The position numbers and the translations under genes are program-made. From Microcaldota archaeon (GTDB taxonomy: Archaea; Micrarchaeota; Micrarchaeia; Micrarchaeales; CABMGC01), in NCBI GenBank assembly GCA_030040335.1, contig JASHTX010000064.1:1-5882 (forward strand): DNA of 5,882 nt, in the 5' to 3' direction. This document shows positions 1 to 3,918 of this stretch, in pieces. The notes beneath the pieces were generated by a model. The model ran no database searches. It was not told where the DNA came from and saw only the letters and a program-made list of their open reading frames with translations. The stretch's first letter is position 1. Every line of letters begins with the position of its first letter.

Positions 1-1
1 T

Positions 2-292
2 GCACAAGAGTTTGCAAAGATGAAGAATGGTGTATTCATAATCAACGCCGCAAGAGGCGGTTTGATAAACGAGCACGCGCTTGCAGAGGCGATCAAATCA
101 GGCAAGGTTGCCGGCGCGGCGATAGACACCTGGGAATCCGAACCTCCTGGCAAGGATGACCCACTGGTCGGCATGCCGCAGGTCTTGATGACACCGCACA
201 TGGGTGCATCCACAAAAGAGGCGCAGGAGAATGTTGGCATTGATATGACCAACAAGGTCATTGACTTTTTTGAGGGACATTCCGAGAAATGA
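2..292 (+). CDS. serA: D-3-phosphoglycerate dehydrogenase-like 2-hydroxyacid dehydrogenase, C-terminal part
   Basis: The gene enters from the left edge; the frame is open from base 2 and stops with TGA at 290-292, so only about the last 96 residues are present. The fragment shows the C-terminal part of the NAD-binding domain of the D-isomer-specific 2-hydroxyacid dehydrogenases: INAARGGLINE, AIDTWESEPP and TPHMGASTKEAQ, whose His is the catalytic acid/base paired with an upstream Glu. The GAST..AQ form is typical of phosphoglycerate dehydrogenase, which oxidises 3-phosphoglycerate at the first step of serine synthesis in the cytoplasm. The protein ends at FFEGHSEK, so there is no C-terminal ACT regulatory domain, as in the short form of the enzyme. 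Family assignment is firm. The substrate (3-phosphoglycerate or another 2-hydroxyacid) is inferred, since the N-terminal substrate domain is outside the window. Confidence 0.88.
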   Translation, partial: AQEFAKMKNGVFIINAARGGLINEHALAEAIKSGKVAGAAIDTWESEPPGKDDPLVGMPQVLMTPHMGASTKEAQENVGIDMTNKVIDFFEGHSEK

Positions 293-428
293 CTTTTATG
301 GTAAAATCCTGCTGCTCTGTATTCCGAAATAATTTCAAATCGCAAAGCTAAGTCCTTCTTAACACAGCATTGCCGTTGATGCTCTGAAAAGAGGTTGATA
401 ACATAACATAGCAAGAATGCGAATATGC

Positions 429-782
429 TTATTTAAAGTAAAGGAACAAGCTGACTGCTATCCAGATGATAAGTTCTATACCCTGAAGTACCCAGCGGAA
501 TTTCTTCGCATTGTTTCTGGTAAGACACTTTATCTTTATTGGTGTGTTCTTACGACCATCATCATATTTTTTTCTTCCATCATCAATATAATTTCTGATG
601 AGTTCATCGCTAAACCAAATAACAGAGGTAAACGCTATCGTCCAAAAACATAAATTCAGATATGATTGACTGCCATTATTGACGGAAACTATCAATATGA
701 TAGAAGCTAAAAGAAGTAGGTACCTGTACCATCCGCCCAAACGCAACAAAGCTGTAATTGCAGTCTCAGCATCTTGCGACAT
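429..782 (-). CDS. small membrane protein of unknown function, three predicted TM helices
   Basis: 117 codons, ATG at 780-782, TGA/TAA-type stop at 429-431, convergent with the dehydrogenase. I do not recognise the family. Three hydrophobic stretches are visible: residues about 19-36 (YLLLLASIILIVSV), 41-57 (CFWTIAFTSVIWF) and 99-116 (IELIIWIAVSLFLYF). A charged loop lies between the second and third. The loop holds a tandem heptad, DDGRKKY then DDGRKNT (residues 67-80), matched by a DNA repeat around a run of seven A/T bases. The gene is clearly more AT-rich than nreA or cysS. A TATA-like stretch (TATATAAT, about 789-797) sits too close to the ATG for a normal archaeal TATA-to-start distance. 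A second one lies near 851-860. The overlapping plus-strand frame at 417-653 has no comparable features. The hydropathy pattern makes this frame likely to be real, but its function is unknown. Confidence 0.6.
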   Translation of the reverse strand: MSQDAETAITALLRLGGWYRYLLLLASIILIVSVNNGSQSYLNLCFWTIAFTSVIWFSDELIRNYIDDGRKKYDDGRKNTPIKIKCLTRNNAKKFRWVLQGIELIIWIAVSLFLYFK

Positions 783-848
783 TCAACCTATTATATAGCG
801 TGCCATCCTTTATGAGACTTACGAATTTCCTGCACCCATTGCTTTTAA

Positions 849-886
849 GGCATTTATATTAAAAATAGTAATTAGACTCGGGTCTA
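849..886 (-). terminator. probable terminator after the RelE toxin gene
   Basis: Reading the minus strand past the toxin stop and the tRNA-like repeat, a 5-bp inverted repeat TAGAC/GTCTA (882-886 with 873-877) encloses a 4-base loop. It is followed within a few bases by a T-rich tract (CTATTTTTAATAT). Archaeal termination relies mainly on such T tracts. The stem is short, so its contribution is uncertain. Confidence 0.4.
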
Positions 887-906
887 GGTATATCCAAAAG
901 TATAAT

Positions 907-934
907 TGGGAGTCCGCGATTTGAACGCGAGTCA
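907..934 (-). repeat. tRNA-Pro 3'-end fragment, outermost copy (att-like scar C)
   Basis: Bases 908-934 match the T-arm plus 3' acceptor strand of the tRNA-Pro at 2518-2590, in the same orientation, with one mismatch (A at 930 where the tRNA has G). The end is also frayed, with T at 906-907 where the intact gene has C and G. The rest of the tRNA is absent, so this is not a functional tRNA. It is the most diverged of the three copies, as expected of the oldest junction. The RelE toxin stop codon (932-934) lies inside it. Confidence 0.9.
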
Positions 935-1192
935 GAAGTCTTGCTTGTACCATTTTTCATATTCCTTGTGCGTTCCAACGAAATAGAATCTTACCACTCT
1001 GGTTTCCTCGAATACTCTGTACGTGATTCTATACTGCCCCACACCATCCACAAAATAAGAACTCTTTTTCAAGTGCCTCTTGGTGGGATATGCGAGTATC
1101 TTCCCTAGCTTCTTCACGATTCTTTCTTTGATGCTTTCGTCCAGATTCTGGAAGTAAGTCGGCCATTCGATATCGTATTCTGCGGTATACAC
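932..1192 (-). CDS. relE: RelE/ParE-superfamily toxin
   Basis: 86 residues, the usual size for RelE-type toxins, which are ribosome-dependent mRNA endonucleases or, in the ParE branch, gyrase poisons. The family pattern is in the C-terminal half: VGQYRITYRV, then RVVRFYFVGTHKEYEKWY, i.e. G-x-Y-R-I-x-Y-R-V followed by a beta strand ending in V-G-T-H-K-x-Y. The N-terminal half has the expected helical hairpin (SIKERIVKKLGKILAYP). The start is GTG at 1190-1192, four bases after the antitoxin stop, so the pair is an antitoxin-first operon. The stop TGA (932-934) is supplied by the tRNA-derived repeat: the last toxin-specific codon is the Phe codon just before it. The superfamily call is firm; RelE versus ParE activity is not resolved by eye. 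The frame is intact. Confidence 0.85.
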   Translation of the reverse strand: MYTAEYDIEWPTYFQNLDESIKERIVKKLGKILAYPTKRHLKKSSYFVDGVGQYRITYRVFEETRVVRFYFVGTHKEYEKWYKQDF

Positions 1193-1196
1193 GCTT

Positions 1197-1439
1197 TCAC
1201 TCTAGGTGTCTTGAATATTCACCCAGAGCTTCCTTGGAATTGAGCACCTTTCTTTTGCCATGTTCGATCTCTTTGTCGATCCTGTCCAGTTTCTTCTTTA
1301 CTAGGAACTCTTCTGTCATATGCTCATCGCCAAAATTGATTATTGCAAGCCTTATCGCCTCGGATTTGGTATTGGCATAGCCTTCTCTGACCATGACATC
1401 CAGAATCCGTTGCACTCTGCCTCTTAGATTAACGTTCAT
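1197..1439 (-). CDS. ribbon-helix-helix antitoxin partner of the RelE toxin
   Basis: 80 residues, ATG at 1437-1439, stop TGA at 1197-1199. The N-terminus reads as a ribbon-helix-helix DNA-binding domain: a short strand (MNVNLRG), helix (RVQRILDVMVREG), the turn YANTKSEA and a second helix (IRLAIINFGDE). This form is common in archaeal antitoxins. The C-terminal half (about residues 42-80) is highly charged and probably helical; in this antitoxin type that tail wraps and neutralises the toxin. The gene lies immediately upstream of the toxin gene with a 4-base gap, so the two should be made from one transcript. The protein dimer is expected to repress its own promoter. I did not find a convincing operator repeat beyond the TATA region at 1465-1474. 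Confidence 0.82.
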   Translation of the reverse strand: MNVNLRGRVQRILDVMVREGYANTKSEAIRLAIINFGDEHMTEEFLVKKKLDRIDKEIEHGKRKVLNSKEALGEYSRHLE

Positions 1440-1461
1440 CTCATCGTATATTATGTAGCTA

Positions 1462-1476
1462 ATGATTTAAATATAC
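1462..1476 (-). promoter_or_regulatory. TATA-like box of the antitoxin-RelE operon
   Basis: The self-complementary stretch ATTTAAATAT (about 1465-1474) lies about 30 bases upstream of the antitoxin ATG. With the usual archaeal TATA-to-start distance of about 25 bases, transcription would begin near 1443-1445. The message would then be leaderless or have a leader of only a few bases. This is inferred from position and composition. Confidence 0.5.
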
Positions 1477-1517
1477 TCCGTTTATGTACCATTTAGGATC
1501 AATATTACTGTTTTATT

Positions 1518-1547
1518 CGGGGAGTCCGCGATTTGAACGCGGGTCAC
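1518..1547 (-). repeat. tRNA-Pro 3'-end fragment, middle copy (att-like scar B)
   Basis: Thirty bases identical to 2518-2547, i.e. from the discriminator base through the 3' acceptor strand, the whole T-arm and the end of the variable loop of the tRNA-Pro, in the same orientation. The D-arm and anticodon arm are missing. It separates the outer antitoxin-RelE cassette from the inner VapBC cassette and contains the VapC stop codon (1544-1546). The geometry is that of an attachment-site core left by site-specific integration into a tRNA 3' end. Confidence 0.93.
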
Positions 1548-1951
1548 ACAAGTCTCAGCAGGTGTTCGGTTTTTATGGCCTTTATGCCAGGCTTCCTTTC
1601 ATAGTCTGAATCGTTCGTCCAGATTCCATCGCATTTCAGAGCAAGATGGCAAGCAACGTAAGGCGCATCTTTTAGATCCACCTGAATGAGCTTTTTTGCT
1701 TTATCAAACTCGAATTCGTATTCTTTTGCAGGTATCAGATCTATTTTCTGGAAAATCATGGCTATGAGCAAATCCAAATCATCTTTTGTTAGGCCTGACT
1801 TTATCGCTATGTAGTCAACATGCTTGTTTACCTCCTCTTTTAGAAACTCAGGAGCTACAAGCTTGAACTTGCCACTTAGCAGCACCTTTCTCGCAGCGCC
1901 GTTTTTAATCAAGGCAGCCACTACCGTTGTGGCGTCCACAACAAGAATCAT
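1544..1951 (-). CDS. vapC: VapC-type PIN-domain toxin ribonuclease
   Basis: 135 residues, the normal size of a VapC toxin; these are Mg-dependent ribonucleases that in studied cases cut tRNAs or rRNA. The PIN-domain acidic residues are visible: Asp6 in VVDATTV, a Glu in the helix PEFLKEEVNKH (about 35-40), Asp95 in DLKDAPYVA, and Asp114/Asp116 in GIWTNDSDY. The ATG (1949-1951) overlaps the vapB stop by two bases, in the pattern expected for translational coupling. The protein ends HLLRLV. Its TGA (1544-1546) belongs to the tRNA-derived repeat, exactly as for the RelE gene in the neighbouring cassette. The catalytic set is complete, so the toxin is predicted to be active. The actual RNA target cannot be read from sequence. 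Confidence 0.9.
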   Translation of the reverse strand: MILVVDATTVVAALIKNGAARKVLLSGKFKLVAPEFLKEEVNKHVDYIAIKSGLTKDDLDLLIAMIFQKIDLIPAKEYEFEFDKAKKLIQVDLKDAPYVACHLALKCDGIWTNDSDYERKPGIKAIKTEHLLRLV

Positions 1952-2172
1952 AGTAAACCGTGCCTTCTTGCCACAGCCTCGTTTATCTTCCTGCCTATCT
2001 CTATGGCATCCTTCTCTGTAAGCTTGCTCTTTGCTGTTAGCTTGTCCATCAACTCAAGCTCCTTTGCTTTATCCCAAAGGGCCTCCCTCGCAATCTCGCT
2101 CCATTTGAGCTCCTTGTGCTTTTTCATTATTGCCATGAGTTCTTCGGGTATAGCCAGGGTCATGTTGGTCAT
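1948..2172 (-). CDS. vapB: VapB-type antitoxin
   Basis: About 74 residues from the ATG at 2170-2172 (MTNMTLAIPEELMAIMKK). This start is preferred because family members begin with this strand. An upstream in-frame GTG at 2179-2181 would add three residues, and an ATG at 2161-2163 would remove three. The pattern LAIPEEL..IMKKHKELKWSEIAREAL is the N-terminal DNA-binding segment of an archaeal VapB family. The C-terminal part (KLTEKDAIEIGRKINEAVARRHG) is the helical toxin-binding tail. It overlaps vapC. The TATA-like sequence at about 2204-2211 predicts transcription starting near 2181, so the message should be nearly leaderless. The repeats upstream (2182-2215) are a likely self-operator. Confidence 0.85.
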   Translation of the reverse strand: MTNMTLAIPEELMAIMKKHKELKWSEIAREALWDKAKELELMDKLTAKSKLTEKDAIEIGRKINEAVARRHGLL

Positions 2173-2181
2173 TTTTACCAC

Positions 2182-2215
2182 TAAGTATATTAAGTAGAAT
2201 AAGTATTTATACTTA
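2182..2215 (-). promoter_or_regulatory. vapBC promoter with a 9-bp-spaced TAAGTA repeat array (putative operator)
   Basis: On the plus strand TAAGTA occurs at 2182, 2191 and 2200, an exact 9-bp period. It is followed by the inverted copy TACTTA at 2210-2215, making the near-palindrome TAAGTATTTATACTTA. The palindrome contains the TATA-like box (TATAAATA on the minus strand) about 30-35 bases upstream of the vapB start. Binding of a VapB dimer or VapBC complex here would block the promoter. The repeats are seen directly; the operator role is inferred from known TA autoregulation. Confidence 0.55.
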
Positions 2216-2228
2216 TCTATTGGGTCTA

Positions 2229-2404
2229 TTACGGATCAGAACTGTACTGCGTAAGGCATGCTCTTCGCCTTACGTGGTCAATCCATTCTTCGTACCGAGA
2301 AAACTTCTGTTGGCAAAATCTGCACTTAAAATTCCCCTGTGTTTTTCCTTTGTCTCCTTTCGATATTTCATAACCTAATCCGATCTCTCATCGCTTGATG
2401 TCAT
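2229..2404 (-). pseudogene. small C2HC zinc-finger protein, gene interrupted by a 2-base frameshift
   Basis: The open frame below 2388 reads ...GNFKCRFCQQKFSRYEE, then WIDHVRRRACLTQYSSDP and a TAA at 2229-2231. It follows the canonical classical-finger spacing: aromatic-x-C-x2-C-x3-F-x5-hydrophobic-x2-H, with the last ligand a Cys after five residues (C-x2-C-x12-H-x5-C). This frame has no ATG, GTG or TTG and is closed upstream by a TGA at 2388-2390. An ATG at 2402-2404 begins MTSSDE in another frame and reaches the short dinucleotide run GAGAGA. Removing one GA unit there joins the frames into one protein of about 58 residues. Such small single-finger proteins are common in archaea and usually bind nucleic acid or protein. 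It lies in the inner cassette, upstream of vapBC and in the same direction. The finger frame is convincing; whether the shift is decay, an assembly error or real recoding is open. Confidence 0.6.
2250..2274. repeat. 8-bp inverted repeat (hairpin) in the zinc-finger 3' coding end
   Basis: CGTAAGGC (2250-2257) pairs perfectly with GCCTTACG (2267-2274) across a 9-base loop. It covers codons for the end of the zinc-finger frame, shortly before its stop and upstream of the vapBC operator. It may mark a transcript end or simply be coding sequence. No T tract follows closely. Confidence 0.4.
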
Positions 2405-2467
2405 CTCACGACTCGATGCCCGCTTTTTCAGGGCTGCGGATTAGGCAAGCATACCATCCACGCTTGC
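2374..2467. repeat. nested inverted repeats in the leader of the zinc-finger gene
   Basis: CCTAATCCG (2374-2382) and CGGATTAGG (2437-2445) form a perfect 9-bp inverted repeat. Inside it GCCC/GGGC (about 2418-2434) can form a small hairpin. Next to it GCAAGC (2445-2450) pairs with GCTTGC (2462-2467). One 9-bp arm overlaps the frameshifted start region of the zinc-finger gene, so folding would bury its ATG. It could be a leader structure or a small structured RNA. No known RNA family was recognised. Confidence 0.4.
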
Positions 2468-2517
2468 TTCACGCATGTTGTATTATTGGTCTTCAGGATT
2501 AATAAATTTTTAAGCTC

Positions 2518-2590
2518 CGGGGAGTCCGCGATTTGAACGCGGGTCACCACCGCCCGAGGGTGGTAGCCTACCAAGCTAGCAGAACTCCCC
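2518..2590 (-). tRNA. tRNA-Pro (anticodon CGG)
   Basis: On the minus strand the acceptor strand GGGGAGT (2584-2590) pairs fully with ACTCCCC (2519-2525). The D loop has A14, G15, G18-G19 and A21. The anticodon stem CCACC/GGTGG encloses the 7-base loop CTCGGGC, giving CGG at 34-36, which decodes the proline codon CCG. The T-arm CCGCG-TTCAAAT-CGCGG is canonical, and U8 and the G15-C48 pair are present. There is no intron, and CCA is not encoded (G73 is followed by GAGC). Oddities: C at position 9, U10 opposite U25, and a U13-G22 wobble, leaving only two strong D-stem pairs; G73 as discriminator. Its 3' half is the sequence copied at 1518-1547 and 907-934, so it appears to be the regenerated intact target gene at one end of the integrated array. 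Confidence 0.9.
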
Positions 2591-2598
2591 TGACAGAA

Positions 2599-2639
2599 CA
2601 TAAATACTTATCCAGAGAAATATTATAAGGCGAGGGGAG
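2599..2639. promoter_or_regulatory. shared divergent promoter region of tRNA-Pro and nreA, with nreA ribosome binding site
   Basis: The 52 bases between the tRNA 5' end (2590) and the nreA GTG (2643) hold two AT-rich boxes: ATAAATACTTAT (2600-2611) and AATATTATAA (about 2619-2628). Read leftward, the second lies at a suitable TATA distance from the tRNA 5' end. Read rightward, the first could start the nreA message near 2630. GAGGGGAGG (2632-2640) is a purine-rich Shine-Dalgarno-like site just upstream of the GTG. It supports that start over any other. Confidence 0.5.
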
Positions 2640-2642
2640 GCG

Positions 2643-3863
2643 GTGTTCGAGTCTGAGTTGTCTGTAAAGCGTACGCCAGTTGCATACCTCAACATGAAGA
2701 ATCCCCATCTGCTCAAATACTACTACAAGTTCAAGACTTTGTCCCTTCTCGAAAAAGAGGATATCTCCGGGTCATCTCCACCTGACATCTTTGTCGGTAG
2801 GATCGGATACCCAAATGTTTTCATCGGGCCACTTGTTCCTCCAGTGCTAGGAGACACTTCGGAGCTCGGCCTTCCTGAAACTTGGGTCAACAAGACGATA
2901 CCTGAAATCGTGGAAGCGAGATCGATGTTGATAAGGGGCATGCAGAAGGAGAGTATATACAATGTGGAGAGCAGCAGGATTGCTGGTATGCTCCAAGAAC
3001 TTGCTATCGCAGACAAGTACGCGAACGTTGACATGCAGCTAACGCACAAACCTAACCTTACCATAAAGTTTGATGAGAACAGCCAGCCTTTCGGGCCCAG
3101 CGCTCCGCTGAAGGATTTCAGCGTGGGCAACACAAAGTCAAACAAGCAGATGGAAAAGGCCTATTTCGATACCAGCATGGTTGCGCGTTCCGGAATCGTG
3201 GAGTTGTACGAGAAGGGAATAGAGGTCTCAAGGATACAAAAGATACTTGCTGCAGGCGGGCTTGGGCGGCAGGGGAACAGGAAGTTCGTGCCGACACGAT
3301 GGAGCATTACAGCTGTGGACGATACTCTTTCCAAGCACAAACTGTTTGATGTAAAACAGAACGATAGCCTAGATACGATCACGGTCTTCGAAGATGTGGC
3401 GCTTGACAACCGCTGGTTGGTGCTGCTCTTCCCCGGAACCTGGAGCTACGAGCTTGTAGAGGCCTGGTATCCCAACACAACCTGGAACATGGACAGCCAC
3501 AACATAGCCATATTCTCCTCAAGCGAGTTCTTCGCAGGTAGGAAGACATACGCTGAGATCGGCGGATGCTACTATGCAGCGAGGCTGGCGGTTTCCGAGT
3601 ACCTGGAAAGGACCGGCACACAGGCAAGAGCCGTCATACTTAGGGAGACGCATCCCGGTTATATAATGCCTGTAGGAGTATGGAACGTAAGAGAGCACGT
3701 GAGGGCTGCGCTCAAGAAGCAACCGTTGCATTTCAATTCTGTGGCTGCTACTCTTGACTACGTTGCCTCAAAAATGGCAATACCGGTAAGCACATGGATT
3801 GCCAACAGTACGGTACTCAGGAGCATACTCCATCAGCGCTCACTGATGATGAATACTGCGTGA
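2643..3863 (+). CDS. nreA: Nre-family archaeal DNA repair protein
   Basis: 406 residues from GTG at 2643, chosen because of the GAGGGGAGG site just upstream and because the frame above it has no ATG. The conserved Nre N-domain block SPPDIFVGRIGYPNVFIGPL is at residues 45-64. PTRWSITAVDD, at about 217-227, belongs to the core. The later part (WSYELVEAWYP, GGCYYAARLAV, VILRETHPGYIMPVGVW) is the Nre C-domain. Nre proteins have been linked to DNA damage tolerance in haloarchaea, with some members binding PCNA through a C-terminal PIP motif. Here the C-terminus (LRSILHQRSLMMNTA) shows no clear PIP box, and no Cys-rich zinc motif precedes residue 45, so partner binding may differ. It is divergent from the tRNA and probably co-transcribed with the downstream cysteinyl-tRNA synthetase. 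The family call is strong; the exact repair role is not known. Confidence 0.88.
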   Translation: MFESELSVKRTPVAYLNMKNPHLLKYYYKFKTLSLLEKEDISGSSPPDIFVGRIGYPNVFIGPLVPPVLGDTSELGLPETWVNKTIPEIVEARSMLIRGMQKESIYNVESSRIAGMLQELAIADKYANVDMQLTHKPNLTIKFDENSQPFGPSAPLKDFSVGNTKSNKQMEKAYFDTSMVARSGIVELYEKGIEVSRIQKILAAGGLGRQGNRKFVPTRWSITAVDDTLSKHKLFDVKQNDSLDTITVFEDVALDNRWLVLLFPGTWSYELVEAWYPNTTWNMDSHNIAIFSSSEFFAGRKTYAEIGGCYYAARLAVSEYLERTGTQARAVILRETHPGYIMPVGVWNVREHVRAALKKQPLHFNSVAATLDYVASKMAIPVSTWIANSTVLRSILHQRSLMMNTA

Positions 3864-3918
3864 TGACTCCGCAACAGAACAGATAGGCGATATCCTGAAG
3901 ATATATTTCTTTAATACC

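Noticed and set aside
334..343. TTCAAATCGC identical to the T-loop and stem of the tRNA-Pro, a possible fourth fragment
   Set aside because: Only ten bases match, in the opposite orientation, with no T-stem or acceptor sequence around them. T-loops are highly conserved, so chance is likely.
417..653. Plus-strand 78-codon ORF opposite the membrane protein gene
   Set aside because: It overlaps the antisense of the three-helix protein, shows no domain pattern and ends in low-complexity basic residues. The minus-strand frame is better supported.
907..2547. The three tRNA-derived repeats as a CRISPR array or an integron attC array
   Set aside because: Spacers are 0.6-1.0 kb and contain genes, and the repeat is plainly the tRNA 3' half. 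It has neither CRISPR spacing nor the attC imperfect-palindrome layout.
2723..3627. Long minus-strand frames inside nreA
   Set aside because: They are antisense shadows of a well-conserved gene with no recognisable domains.
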